Below, one piece after another: positions 26,792-35,139 of a DNA stretch of 64,000 nucleotides. The notes beneath the pieces were generated by a model. That model was not told the DNA's origin. It saw only the letters and a program-made list of their open reading frames with translations, and ran no database searches. The position numbers were made by a program, and so were the translations under genes. The stretch lies in contig PAQL01000015.1 in the NCBI GenBank assembly GCA_002709295.1, positions 1-64,000 on the forward strand, read 5' to 3'. Numbering within the stretch: the stretch's first letter is position 1; each line of letters begins with the position of its first letter. The stretch comes from Phycisphaerae bacterium (GTDB lineage: Bacteria; Planctomycetota; Phycisphaerae; Phycisphaerales; SM1A02).

Positions 26792-27724
26792 GTGAGCGTG
26801 CTGGCGACGAATCTCTGCGGGATTCCCATCCGCAATCCGATCGTGGCGGCCGCCGGCACGGCCGGCTATGGCCCGGAGATCGCGGAGGTGGTCCCGGCGA
26901 CCCGTTTCGGTGCGATCACCACGAAATCCATCACGCCCGAGGGACGCGACGGCAATCCACCCTGGCGGGTCACCGATCTGCCCGCCGGCATGCTCAATGC
27001 GATCGGTCTTGCGAACCTCGGACTCGACCGATTCATGGCGGAGGTGGTGCCTGAACTCGGCGACCTCGACACCGTGATGATCGGCTCGATCGCGGGTCAT
27101 CGCGTCGAGGACTACCACGAGGTCGCCGCAGCCTTCGCTGACGATGCCGCCTCGGTCCTTCGCATCGTCGAGCTCAACGTCTCCTGTCCCAACACCGACA
27201 CCGGCCGTCAGTTCGGGGACGATGCCGGCCTGCTCCACGAACTCGTGTCCTCGACGGTCCCGGCGCTCCAGGGCAGGCCGGTGCTGGTCAAGCTGTCTCC
27301 CGGTTCGGCGGATCCGCTCGGCCTCGCTCGGGTGGCGCTGGATGCGGGAGCCACGGGGCTCACCCTCTGCAACACCATGCCGGCGATGGCGATCGATCCG
27401 GAGACCCGCCGGAGTCGGATCGGAAGGATGTCCGGCGGGCTCTCGGGACCGGCGGTTCATCCGATGGTGGTCAGGATCATCCACGATGTGCGGACGGGGC
27501 TGCAGGAGAGTCACCCCGGAACCCCGATCATCGGGCTGGGAGGAGTCTCCTCCTGGTCGGATGCCGCGGAGATGCTTCTGGTCGGCGCCGATGCGGTCGG
27601 CGTGGGGACCGGTCTCTTCATCGATCCCCGCACGCCGGCGAAGCTCGTTCGCGGTCTCGAGAAGTGGGTGCGGCGTCAGAAGGTCGATTCGATCGGCGAC
27701 CTGGTGGGAGCGTTCGAGTCGTGA
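26792..27724 (+). CDS. pyrD: Dihydroorotate dehydrogenase, class 1B
   Basis: A 310-residue FMN TIM-barrel enzyme oxidising dihydroorotate to orotate in pyrimidine synthesis. The catalytic base is a cysteine in ELNVSCPNTDTG, the mark of class 1; with the GSIAGH, VLVKLSPG, GGLSGPAVHP and IIGLGGV segments it fits class 1B, which usually works with an iron-sulphur PyrK subunit and NAD. No pyrK is seen in the window. GTG 26792 is favoured by the promoter position; GTG 26789 would add one residue. Its stop overlaps the GTG of the metallopeptidase gene. Confidence 0.93.
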   Translation: MSVLATNLCGIPIRNPIVAAAGTAGYGPEIAEVVPATRFGAITTKSITPEGRDGNPPWRVTDLPAGMLNAIGLANLGLDRFMAEVVPELGDLDTVMIGSIAGHRVEDYHEVAAAFADDAASVLRIVELNVSCPNTDTGRQFGDDAGLLHELVSSTVPALQGRPVLVKLSPGSADPLGLARVALDAGATGLTLCNTMPAMAIDPETRRSRIGRMSGGLSGPAVHPMVVRIIHDVRTGLQESHPGTPIIGLGGVSSWSDAAEMLLVGADAVGVGTGLFIDPRTPAKLVRGLEKWVRRQKVDSIGDLVGAFES

Positions 27725-28173
27725 GCCCCCTGGATCGAGAACGGTTCGACCTGCTGCTCGACGACGTCGTGGCCACCCTGCCCCCGGGGGTGACCGAGCT
27801 CTTCGAGGAGAAGCCGCTGGTGGTCGAGGATCGCCCGAGTCCGGAGATGATGCGCGAACTCGGCATTCCCGAGGTCCACCGGGACGAGATCTGCGGACTT
27901 CATTCCGGTCCGATGGGGCCGCAACTGATCCTCGACGCCTCGGGGGACGGTGATCCCGCCGCGGAGATCGGCGTGATCCACGTCTTCCGGGAAGGGATCG
28001 TCGCGTGCGCCGGGGGCTGGACGCCATGGCGTGAACGCGACGAGGACGGCACGGAGTTCGAGGGGGGCGGGGTGGACGTGATCAGCGAGGAGATCCGCAT
28101 CACGATCCTGCACGAGGTGGGGCATCACTTCGGGCTGGACGAGGAGGATCTCGAGGCGCTCGGATACGACTGA
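27721..28173 (+). CDS. Small zinc metallopeptidase family protein
   Basis: A 150-residue protein with the MMP-like zincin motif HEVGHHFGLDEEDLEALGY near the C-terminus; His, Glu, His and the downstream His/Asp are the expected catalytic and metal ligands. The N-terminal part includes PSPEMMRELG and an LHSGP segment typical of this small family of bacterial proteins, whose substrates are not known. No signal peptide. GTG 27721 overlaps the pyrD stop (GTGA). It ends 20 bases from the convergent zinc-ribbon gene. Confidence 0.82.
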   Translation: MSPLDRERFDLLLDDVVATLPPGVTELFEEKPLVVEDRPSPEMMRELGIPEVHRDEICGLHSGPMGPQLILDASGDGDPAAEIGVIHVFREGIVACAGGWTPWRERDEDGTEFEGGGVDVISEEIRITILHEVGHHFGLDEEDLEALGYD

Positions 28174-28193
28174 CCGACCGACGCGGCGTTCGA

Positions 28194-28937
28194 TCAGCTC
28201 TCGGCGGTGGCGGTCTCGAGATAGAGGATCCGCATGCAGTTCGGGCACTGCTGGACGGTCTTGTTGTCGTCCGCGTGCAGGTCGACCACCAGGTAGTAGG
28301 GGATCTGGACGTGGCACGCACCGCAGGAATACTCGCGGTGTCGCTTGCTGACCTCGATCACCGGGGCGAGGGTCTCTCCCTCGGTCTGGTCTGCGACCTC
28401 GTCGAAGAGCTTCAGGATGCGTTCGGGCACCTTCGCTGCCGCGATCTCGCGTTCACCCTCGAGTTCACCCACGCGGTCGGCGACCGCCTGCTGGCAGCTC
28501 TCGCACTCCTCGCGGGCGACCTCGACGAGGCGGGTGCGTTCCTTGAGCTGGGCCTCGGTCTCCGCGACCTCCGCGGTCACCGCCTCCTGACGCTCCATCT
28601 CCGAGAGCTGGCTCGTCTCGACCTCGTCGCGCAGCTCCTGCAGCGACTTCATCTCGGCGAGGATCGCCTGGTACTGCTTGTCGGTGGTGGAGGAGTTGAG
28701 TTCGGATCGAAGCTTCTCGATCCTCTGCTCGAAGTCCGCGGACTCTCCCTCCAGATTGGCGATGTGGGCCTGGGACTGTCGTTGTCGGGCGACGGTCTCG
28801 TCGTGTCCGGCCTGGACCTCGCCGAGCTTCCTCTCGCGGATCTCGAGGAGTTCCTTCGCCGAGTCGACCCGGGTGCGAAGTCCTCGCAGCTGGCTGTCGA
28901 CTCGATACAGACCGATGAGATCGTCAGTGAGGCTCAT
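28194..28937 (-). CDS. Coiled-coil protein with C-terminal zinc ribbon
   Basis: A 247-residue protein. Residues 10-180 are an almost unbroken antiparallel-type coiled coil (for example SELNSSTTDKQYQAILAEMK). The C-terminus carries a four-cysteine ribbon, CGACH...CPNC, with the intervening segment VQIPYYLVVDL. This is the C4-type zinc-ribbon family of the Chlamydia CT398 type, whose structure is known but whose function is not firmly established; interaction with secretion or with RNA/DNA machinery has been suggested. ATG 28937 has a leaderless-type promoter. It is downstream of cdsA on the same strand but should be able to be transcribed alone. Confidence 0.85.
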   Translation of the reverse strand: MSLTDDLIGLYRVDSQLRGLRTRVDSAKELLEIRERKLGEVQAGHDETVARQRQSQAHIANLEGESADFEQRIEKLRSELNSSTTDKQYQAILAEMKSLQELRDEVETSQLSEMERQEAVTAEVAETEAQLKERTRLVEVAREECESCQQAVADRVGELEGEREIAAAKVPERILKLFDEVADQTEGETLAPVIEVSKRHREYSCGACHVQIPYYLVVDLHADDNKTVQQCPNCMRILYLETATAES

Positions 28938-28944
28938 TCCCGTG

Positions 28945-28950
28945 ATGGTA
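28945..28950 (-). promoter_or_regulatory. -10 box (TACCAT) of the zinc-ribbon gene, leaderless type
   Basis: TACCAT on the minus strand ends 7 bases before the ATG at 28937. Confidence 0.5.
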
Positions 28951-28977
28951 GCAGCCCCGGGTGGGTTCGCGGCCCGT

Positions 28978-29820
28978 TCAGGCCCCGAAAACGACGATCA
29001 GCCATGCGACCGGGCCCGCCAGCAGCGGCGAGTCGAGCACATCGAGCATCCCGCCCATCCCCGGCAGCATGGTGCCGCTGTCCTTGGCGCCGGCGGATCG
29101 CTTCAGAAGGCTCTCCAGGAGATCGCCGATCGCTCCCATCGCGGACAGCAGGACCCCGCCGATGATGCCCGCTTCGAGTCCGAAGGAGCCGGTGGCCAGC
29201 GACAGCCCCGCTCCCGCGGCCCCGCCCCAGACCAGGGCCCCGATCCCGCCCTCGATGGTCTTCCCCGGACTCAGCCACGGGATGAGCTTGTGCCGCCCGA
29301 TGGCCATGCCCGTGAAGTAGGCACCGATGTCACCGATCTTGACCACCATCACCAGGCCGGCGGCGACGATCCCCCCGGCCTGCCCGGCGACGAGGATCCA
29401 GGCCGCAAGGCCGAGACCCAGCCAGATCCCTGCGGTGACCATTCCCGCGACCGCCGTGAAGCCACCATCGACGCGTCGCGATCGGGCCACGTCGATCCCG
29501 GCGATCAGAACCGCGACGAATGGCCCCAGCAGCACGATGCCCGTCGTCGTCGATGCATCACCGAGGCAGGCCGCTCCGATCGTGAAGAGAAGGACCGACT
29601 CGGCTGCGAGGACGGTCGCGGTGGTGCCGGCCCGGACTCCGGTGTCGCGAAGCAGACGGGCGGCCTCGATCCCGCCGAGTGGAATCACCACCAGCGCGGC
29701 GAGCGCGGTGAACGCGATGCCGGCGGTGCCGGTGGTTCGAGTGAGATACTCGTCCAGAGCCACGACGCCGACGAGGCCGAGGATGAGAAGCGGACCGGTG
29801 ACGAGTCTGCGGCGAAGCAT
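28978..29820 (-). CDS. cdsA: Phosphatidate cytidylyltransferase
   Basis: A 280-residue integral membrane enzyme making CDP-diacylglycerol from CTP and phosphatidate for phospholipid synthesis. About seven to eight hydrophobic spans are visible. The family signature is present near the C-terminus (SLLKRSAGAKDSGTMLPGMG, then GMLDVLDS), but the usual His of HGG is Met (GMGG) and the usual DR is DV. The catalytic Lys/Asp part (KRSAGAKD) is intact. GGAG lies 7 bases before the ATG. It follows the rhodanese gene by 52 bases and is probably part of the recX operon. Confidence 0.88.
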   Translation of the reverse strand: MLRRRLVTGPLLILGLVGVVALDEYLTRTTGTAGIAFTALAALVVIPLGGIEAARLLRDTGVRAGTTATVLAAESVLLFTIGAACLGDASTTTGIVLLGPFVAVLIAGIDVARSRRVDGGFTAVAGMVTAGIWLGLGLAAWILVAGQAGGIVAAGLVMVVKIGDIGAYFTGMAIGRHKLIPWLSPGKTIEGGIGALVWGGAAGAGLSLATGSFGLEAGIIGGVLLSAMGAIGDLLESLLKRSAGAKDSGTMLPGMGGMLDVLDSPLLAGPVAWLIVVFGA

Positions 29821-29872
29821 GAGGACTCCGAGACGCGGCGGGGCGGACCCGTCGCGGGTTCAGTCGCGGGAA

Positions 29873-30208
29873 TCAGTACCGAGGAACCCCGGCGTCGATC
29901 TCCTGGCTCCAGCGGTCGATGCCGCCGGCCATGGACCGGGGTTCGTCGAAGCCCGCCTCCCGAAGGAAGGCGACGACCTGGAGGCTTCGCACGCCATGGT
30001 GACACATCACCACGATGTCGCGATCCGCATGCGCCTCGAGATCGGGGAGTCGGGCGGAGATCTCGCCCATGGGGATGTTCAGCGTGCCGTCGATGCTGGC
30101 GGTGGCGATCTCGGATGGTTCGCGACAGTCGATGATCAGGGGCGGATCCTCCCCCGACAGCGCGGCGGCGATCTCATCGACCTCGACCTCCCATGGATGG
30201 CGACTCAC
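29873..30208 (-). CDS. Single-domain rhodanese-like sulfurtransferase
   Basis: A 111-residue protein covering one rhodanese domain: IIDCREPSE near the start, GTLNIPMGEI, and the active-site loop CHHGVRS with the catalytic cysteine at about 69, then SMAGGIDRWS. Such proteins carry persulphide sulphur in the cytoplasm. Its ATG overlaps the stop of the lipoprotein gene upstream by 4 bases, placing it in the TPR-recX-lipoprotein operon. Confidence 0.9.
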   Translation of the reverse strand: MSRHPWEVEVDEIAAALSGEDPPLIIDCREPSEIATASIDGTLNIPMGEISARLPDLEAHADRDIVVMCHHGVRSLQVVAFLREAGFDEPRSMAGGIDRWSQEIDAGVPRY

Positions 30209-30783
30209 GATGATCCCTCCGGTTCGACGGTCGGAACGCCGGGCAGCAGCACCCAGTCGCCCTCGGGTCCCGCAGACTCCGTCCAGGGCGGCATGAGAAT
30301 CAGGCGGACCGGAGACACCACGAGGTCGAGGGCGGCGGCGAAGGGTGCGAGCACGGCTCCGGTCACGACCTCGCTGCAGTCGGTCTCGATGACGAGGGCG
30401 CTTTCGCTGGTGGGGAAGTCCCTCGGAGAGACCCTCCGGCCACCGGTGGTGACCCCGTCGGTGGGCAGGGCCCGGCCCACGTAGGTCGGCTGGTGGATCG
30501 TCGAGGCCATGGGGATCTCGATCCGGACCGGTCTCCAGTCGGCGCGACTCCAGGCATCGGGATCGTCCGCGGCGGGGAGGGACGGTTGCGTGGAGCCGTT
30601 CCAGGTCCCGGCGTCGCTCGAAGCCGAGAGAGCCGGCAGTGGCGCGGTGTCGAGCAGGTCCCCGCTCTGTTCGATGCAGCCGGTCGAACCGACGAAGAGC
30701 AGGCCGAGGCCGAGGGCCGTGATCGATCCGCGGGGGATCCTTCGATTCGAAGTGGACCGGTTCGAACGGTCATGATCGGTCAT
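30205..30783 (-). CDS. Lipoprotein of unknown function
   Basis: A 192-residue protein with signal GLGLLFVGSTGC (lipobox Cys near residue 36). The mature part includes a Pro/Ser-rich stretch, then a segment PTYVGRALPTDGVTTGGRRV and a hydrophobic region (GAVLAPFAAALDLVVSPVRL) that could be an amphipathic or membrane-dipping helix. No family recognised. It overlaps recX upstream and the rhodanese gene downstream by 4 bases each. Confidence 0.7.
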   Translation of the reverse strand: MTDHDRSNRSTSNRRIPRGSITALGLGLLFVGSTGCIEQSGDLLDTAPLPALSASSDAGTWNGSTQPSLPAADDPDAWSRADWRPVRIEIPMASTIHQPTYVGRALPTDGVTTGGRRVSPRDFPTSESALVIETDCSEVVTGAVLAPFAAALDLVVSPVRLILMPPWTESAGPEGDWVLLPGVPTVEPEGSS

Positions 30784-31316
30784 GGGGCGGTCTCCGGGTC
30801 GGAGGAGTCGCAGTCGGAATCCTCGAGGCCATAGTGTCGCAGGGCGGCACGAATCGTGTCAGGTTCGAAGCCGCGGCGGCCGAGACGGGCGGCCAGACGT
30901 TCCGGCGACGGGGTTCGAGTCCCCGATCCGATGGCCTTGCCGAGGGTCCTGATCGCGGCGTCCAGTTCGGGATCACCATCGGGGTCACCCTGCCGATCCT
31001 CGTCGGGATGGGTGCGCAGGCCCTCCTCGACGGCGGCGGAGTCCGCTCCTCGGGCCTTCAACCGGGCCCGACACTCGGCCTCGCTCCGGCCTTCGCCCCG
31101 CCACCGGCGGACACAGTGCACGGCGAGGCGACGATCGTCCAGCAGGCCTCCGGATCTCAGCGAACCGAGGGCCTCCTCGATCTCGGTGTCGGAGAAGCCG
31201 GCCTCGGCGAGCCGGTTCACCAGTTCGGCTGCGAAGTGATCCCGGCGTGAGAGCAGTTCGAGACCGTGTCCGGTCGCCGTGTTCCGGCGTCCGGGCCTGG
31301 ACGACATCGCGGTCAT
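30780..31316 (-). CDS. recX: RecX family regulator of RecA
   Basis: A 178-residue protein. The core SGGLLDDRRLAVHCVRRWRG followed by SEAECRARLKARGAD matches the first RecX repeat, and LAARLGRRGFEPDTIRAAL the last. RecX binds RecA filaments and limits recombination. No recA gene is in the window. A 25-residue acidic linker (HPDEDRQGDPDGDPE) separates the repeats. The ATG overlaps the stop of the upstream TPR gene by 4 bases. Confidence 0.82.
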   Translation of the reverse strand: MTAMSSRPGRRNTATGHGLELLSRRDHFAAELVNRLAEAGFSDTEIEEALGSLRSGGLLDDRRLAVHCVRRWRGEGRSEAECRARLKARGADSAAVEEGLRTHPDEDRQGDPDGDPELDAAIRTLGKAIGSGTRTPSPERLAARLGRRGFEPDTIRAALRHYGLEDSDCDSSDPETAP

Positions 31317-31633
31317 CCCTGAAGTTCGTCCAGCAGTCCGTCGAGCTCGCTGCGGGCGTGGGCGTCACCGCTGCGATCGGCGGCGACGATCCCGTCCCGG
31401 ACCGCGGCGATCGCCTCCGGCATTCGATCCAGTGCCTCCAGCGATCTGGCGAGGTGGTAGTGGATGTAGCCGTCGTCGGGGTCGGCCTCCGCGGCCTTGC
31501 GGTACCAGGAGATCGCCTCCTCGTGATCGCCGCGTCCGGCGTGTTCCTGGGCGATCCCGTACAGGCAGAAGGCGTCGTCGGGATCCTTCTCGAGGAGGGA
31601 CATCAGGCTGGCGAGTCGGTCTGGCGGGGTCAT
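31313..31633 (-). CDS. Small TPR protein
   Basis: A 106-residue protein of two and a half tetratricopeptide repeats (CLYGIAQEHAGRGDHEEAIS, IHYHLARSLEALDRMPEAIA). There is no signal peptide, so it is probably a cytoplasmic adaptor. It is the first gene of the minus-strand chain TPR, recX, lipoprotein, rhodanese, cdsA, and overlaps recX by 4 bases. The start ATG 31633 leaves 66 bases to the divergent lipoprotein promoter; longer upstream frames only shadow that gene. Confidence 0.75.
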   Translation of the reverse strand: MTPPDRLASLMSLLEKDPDDAFCLYGIAQEHAGRGDHEEAISWYRKAAEADPDDGYIHYHLARSLEALDRMPEAIAAVRDGIVAADRSGDAHARSELDGLLDELQG

Positions 31634-31699
31634 GGACGCATTCTCCGCGAGCATGCCCCGGACGGCAACTCCTCCCGCGCCCCGGACGGTCGGATGGCA

Positions 31700-31705
31700 T
31701 ACCCT
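31700..31705 (+). promoter_or_regulatory. -10 box (TACCCT) of the lipoprotein gene at 31712, leaderless type
   Basis: TACCCT ends 6 bases before ATG 31712; it supports that start over the ATG at 31694. Confidence 0.5.
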
Positions 31706-31711
31706 CGACTC

Positions 31712-33295
31712 ATGCGGAACTCCCATCGATCCCGGTCGCATCTCCTCACCGTCCTGTCCGGCCTTCTGGTCGTGATGACGGGGTGCCAGCCGAGCTACGC
31801 CCCGAAGCGGACCATCGACCTGCGTCCCAGGATCCTCGAGGTCGTGAATCAGCACGGCGGCAACCGCCGGGTGATGGTCCACCTGGACGAGCACTGGTAC
31901 CAGTCCTTCGGTCCCGAGATCGAAGTGATCGATTCCGAGGACGGACTTCGCATCACCACCCTCGAACCCGGCCCGTGGGGAACCGTCCCGCCCGTCTCCG
32001 ATCTGATGATCTCCCCCGATGGCGATCTGCTCGCGGTGCATGCCTTCGACCGGGTGGCCCGCTACGACCTCGAGAATCCACGGAGGCCGGTGCTCGTCCG
32101 GGAGTACGACGCCGAGTCGCTCGGTGTCCTCCCGCTCTTCCTCTCCGAGGAGGGCGGCCGGGTCTGGGTCTCGGGACGGGGGGGTGCGACTCCTCTGGGT
32201 TCGGACGGCGTCGTGGTGCTCGACGACCTCGGCGACGACATCTCGATCGGACGCGTGGTCGGAGGCGAGGAGGGCATCGTGGCGACGGTCGGTCGTCGGA
32301 TCCTCGGCGTCGAGGACGGCCGGTACTTCGGAGCGGCCAGCGAGCTTCGACCGATTCCGACCGCGATCGCCGAGAAGGTCGGTCTGCCCGGTGGTCTCGT
32401 CTTCATCCTGAGGGGTTCGGAGGCCTCGACGGTCGGCATCATGGGGCCCGATCTCCGGGAACGGGATCGTCAGGTGTACCGGGCCAACGTGCAGTCGGCC
32501 CGGGTCCTCGGCGACCGGCTCTGGGCGGTCATGCCCACCGAGATCGTGACCTGGCCCCTCGAGGAGGGCGGGCGGCTCGGATCGCCCCAGTTCATTCCGA
32601 TCAAGGGAGCCCGCGACATCGGCATGGTCGCACCCAACTACTACGCGGTGTGCGGCACCTTCGGGCGGGCGATCTACCGCTTCAAGGCCGATTCGACCGG
32701 AGATGCCGACGAGTTCATCGCGGTGGAACGCACGCCCGGACTGATGGTCGCGGCCGCGACCGACGGTCGAAGGGTGCTCGCGGGAAGCGACGAGGGCAAC
32801 TGGATCTACCGCATCGGTGGCAAGGTCGAGCTCACGGATCGACCGCTTCGCAACGACACGCCTCCGAAGAGAAAGGTCACCACGACGTGGGGTGAGGCGA
32901 CCGTCGAGGAGGATGGACGGGTGTTGCGCATCGATGCGCTCCAGGTCGAGCCCTTCGAGTGGCGCTGCCCGTGGAACGGTCGGATCATGACCCTGGAGGC
33001 CGCCGATGACCGGGTCTTCGTCGGTCACGATTTCGGCGTGGAGTGCTTCGGGTTCCGGAATGAACGGGTCGACAGGGTCGGAGGCATCGTCCTCGAGGGA
33101 CCGGTCGCCTGGCTCTTCCGTCCCCGGGTGGGCGACGAGGTCGCCTTCGTGAGCATCTTCGGAGGACTGGGAACCGTCGAGGTGGTCCCGGATCCCGATG
33201 CGGACCAGAGCCTGGTCCGTCGGGTGAGACCCGAAGAGGCGGCCGAGGCGCAGAAGGAGATGCGGGAGGGACGGAGGCCCGCGGGCGGACGCTGA
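31712..33295 (+). CDS. Lipoprotein with beta-propeller-like body, unknown function
   Basis: A 527-residue protein with a basic start and lipobox VVMTGC at about residue 25. The mature part is beta-rich with repeated 'SPDGDLLAVHAFDRVARYDL'-like strands, suggesting a WD/PQQ-like propeller; no exact family recognised. The tail (EAAEAQKEMREGRRPAGG) is polar and helical. It is transcribed alone and converges on the nth gene 13 bases away. The promoter position fixes the start at 31712. Confidence 0.75.
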   Translation: MRNSHRSRSHLLTVLSGLLVVMTGCQPSYAPKRTIDLRPRILEVVNQHGGNRRVMVHLDEHWYQSFGPEIEVIDSEDGLRITTLEPGPWGTVPPVSDLMISPDGDLLAVHAFDRVARYDLENPRRPVLVREYDAESLGVLPLFLSEEGGRVWVSGRGGATPLGSDGVVVLDDLGDDISIGRVVGGEEGIVATVGRRILGVEDGRYFGAASELRPIPTAIAEKVGLPGGLVFILRGSEASTVGIMGPDLRERDRQVYRANVQSARVLGDRLWAVMPTEIVTWPLEEGGRLGSPQFIPIKGARDIGMVAPNYYAVCGTFGRAIYRFKADSTGDADEFIAVERTPGLMVAAATDGRRVLAGSDEGNWIYRIGGKVELTDRPLRNDTPPKRKVTTTWGEATVEEDGRVLRIDALQVEPFEWRCPWNGRIMTLEAADDRVFVGHDFGVECFGFRNERVDRVGGIVLEGPVAWLFRPRVGDEVAFVSIFGGLGTVEVVPDPDADQSLVRRVRPEEAAEAQKEMREGRRPAGGR

Positions 33296-33308
33296 AGGGC
33301 CGGTGAAG

Positions 33309-34019
33309 TCAGTCCGCGGCGGCGTTCGAACAGAATCGTCCGCAGAGCCGGTCCTCGTGACACAGGGCGCCGCGCGCCCTGCAGGACCGACGTCCGTGAA
33401 AGATGAACAGATGACTCAGCAGGCACCATGACGGTCTCGGAAAGAGCGCCATCAGGTGCCTCTCGATCCGCTTGGGATCCTCCTCGTCGGGATCGACCAG
33501 ACCGAACCGTCTCGAGAGCCGACCGACGTGGGTGTCGACCACCACGCCGAGGTTGATCGCGAACGCATTCCCGAGCACCACGTTGGCGGTCTTGCGGGCC
33601 ACTCCAGGCAGGGCCAGCAGCGCGTCCATGTCGGCGGGGACCGACCCGCCGTGTTCCTCGGCGACGATGGTCATCGCCCCGTGGACCGATCTGGCCTTGT
33701 TCCTCCAGAAGTTCAGGGTCCGAAGATGGGGTTCGATCTCCGCCGGTCCGACGTTCGCGTAGTCCTGCGGGGTCGGAAACGCCTCGAAGAGGCCCGGTGT
33801 GGCCTTGTTCACCCCGACGTCGGTGGCCTGGGCGGAGAGGATCGTCGCCACGAGCAGCTCGTGCGGAGACCGGGCGTCGAGTTCACATCGGGCGTCGGGA
33901 TATCTGCGGCGGAGGGCGGCGAGCAGATCGGCGGCGCGTCGTCGATCCGCTTCGGATCGTTCGGGAAGGTCGAACTCCTTCTTGCTTCGCGGGCCGCCGA
34001 CGGGAGGAGGATCCATCAT
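33309..34019 (-). CDS. nth: Endonuclease III with unusual cysteine spacing
   Basis: A 236-residue DNA glycosylase/AP-lyase removing oxidised pyrimidines. The helix-hairpin-helix LPGVARKTANVVL contains the catalytic Lys (about 143); the catalytic Asp is in VVDTHVGRLSRRFGL (about 162). LLVATILSAQATDVGVNKAT is also typical. The [4Fe-4S] cysteines read C213-x6-C220-x5-C226-x3-C230, whereas the family standard is C-x6-C-x2-C-x5-C. Either the cluster is bound differently or it is lost. ATG 34019 overlaps the stop of the membrane protein upstream; the next codon is also ATG. Confidence 0.9.
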   Translation of the reverse strand: MMDPPPVGGPRSKKEFDLPERSEADRRRAADLLAALRRRYPDARCELDARSPHELLVATILSAQATDVGVNKATPGLFEAFPTPQDYANVGPAEIEPHLRTLNFWRNKARSVHGAMTIVAEEHGGSVPADMDALLALPGVARKTANVVLGNAFAINLGVVVDTHVGRLSRRFGLVDPDEEDPKRIERHLMALFPRPSWCLLSHLFIFHGRRSCRARGALCHEDRLCGRFCSNAAAD

Positions 34020-34585
34020 GGATTCGGAGCCTTCACGCCGTGGCGCCGGGCACTGGAGATCGCGCCGGCGACCACGGCACCGAGCAGCATCGCCATCTGG
34101 ACGTTCAACAGGGTCGCGGCATCCTCGTGAAGCGGATCGAAGGCGGACCACGCGGTCTCCGCGGCCTCGCGGTCGTTGACCAGCACCGCCTCCCGCCAGC
34201 GTTCGAGCTCGATCGAGAGCTCCGGAGCCACTCCCCAGAGATAGAAGGACTGGGCCACCATGGCGATCACCGCGAGGGTCACCGCGATCCGGCCCGTCAC
34301 CCCGGGACCGCAGGGGCGGAAACCGCTCATCGGGAACGACAGAAGGCAGGCCACGGAGGCGAAGAAGCAGATCCGGTCGCTGACCAGGAAGATCGGATTG
34401 GTGACGTATCCCGCCACGAAGCGGGCGGCGCCCTCCGGGTCGTCCGCGAAGTACGCGTCGATGCCCGGCATGGTCGCCCCGATCTCCGGAAGGACGGTGA
34501 AGGCGGAGATCGCCGCACCCCCCGACGTCGCGATCGCGGCGAACCAGACGACGATGGAGACCCACCAAAGGATCGAGGCAGTCAT
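34016..34585 (-). CDS. Four-span membrane protein of unknown function
   Basis: A 189-residue protein with about four hydrophobic helices (WWVSIVVWFAAIATSGGAAI, FFASVACLLSF, IAVTLAVIAMVAQSFYLW, LNVQMAMLLGAVVAGAI). Its build resembles DUF4149-type membrane proteins but I cannot confirm this. It lies between moaE (2 bases after its stop) and nth (4-base overlap). A TTG at 34591, overlapping the moaE stop, is an alternative start. Confidence 0.65.
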   Translation of the reverse strand: MTASILWWVSIVVWFAAIATSGGAAISAFTVLPEIGATMPGIDAYFADDPEGAARFVAGYVTNPIFLVSDRICFFASVACLLSFPMSGFRPCGPGVTGRIAVTLAVIAMVAQSFYLWGVAPELSIELERWREAVLVNDREAAETAWSAFDPLHEDAATLLNVQMAMLLGAVVAGAISSARRHGVKAPNP

Positions 34586-34587
34586 CC

Positions 34588-35067
34588 TCAACGATCGACT
34601 CCTTCAAGGACTTCGGGCAGGGGGGTCGCGGCCTCCGACCAGGTCGAACCGTCGACCCAGCATTCCTGCTTCCAGATCGGTATCTCGGACTTCAGGCGGT
34701 CGATCGTCTCACGGCAGGCGGCGAACGCCGCATCCCGGTGATCGGCGACCGCGGTGATTCGAACGCTCGCCCGGCCCACCGGGACCTCGCCGATCGCGTG
34801 CTGCACCTCGAGTCGGTGCAGTCCGTGAGCTCGGGCGATTCCGGTCGCGAGGGCTTCGAGTCGTCGCGTGGTGAGCGGTTCCGCGGCCTCGTAGCGAAGC
34901 GCGATCAGCTCCCCCTTCTCGGGATGGCGGTCGGGGCGGGTGATCCCCTCGAAGGTGCAGGCCCCGCCGCCGTGATCCGGCGTCGATCCGACGTCGAGAG
35001 GGGGCGGGAGGATCCGGACCTTCACGAAGGGATCGCCGTCGGTCGGAGAGGGATGGGGAATCGTCAT
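34588..35067 (-). CDS. moaE: Molybdopterin synthase catalytic subunit
   Basis: A 159-residue protein. It keeps the MoaE hallmarks: GGGACTFEGITRPDRHPEKG, LRYEAAEPLTTRRLEAL, the HAIGEVPVGRASVRITA block and KSEIPIWKQE with the conserved lysine. With the sulphur carrier MoaD it converts cyclic pyranopterin to molybdopterin. No moaD is next to it. First gene of the unit moaE, membrane protein, nth, with a leaderless-type promoter at 35074-35079. Confidence 0.92.
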   Translation of the reverse strand: MTIPHPSPTDGDPFVKVRILPPPLDVGSTPDHGGGACTFEGITRPDRHPEKGELIALRYEAAEPLTTRRLEALATGIARAHGLHRLEVQHAIGEVPVGRASVRITAVADHRDAAFAACRETIDRLKSEIPIWKQECWVDGSTWSEAATPLPEVLEGVDR

Positions 35068-35073
35068 GCGTGG

Positions 35074-35079
35074 ATGGTA
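35074..35079 (-). promoter_or_regulatory. -10 box (TACCAT) of moaE, leaderless type
   Basis: TACCAT on the minus strand ends 6 bases before the ATG at 35067. The divergent isomerase gene has its own box at 35127. Confidence 0.5.
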
Positions 35080-35126
35080 CGGCCGGGACCCCCGCGACAT
35101 CTCCGACCCGGAATCGAGGGGTGCCG

Positions 35127-35132
35127 TACATT
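35127..35132 (+). promoter_or_regulatory. -10 box (TACATT) of the isomerase-like gene, leaderless type
   Basis: TACATT ends 7 bases before the ATG at 35140. Confidence 0.45.
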
Positions 35133-35139
35133 CCCCTTC

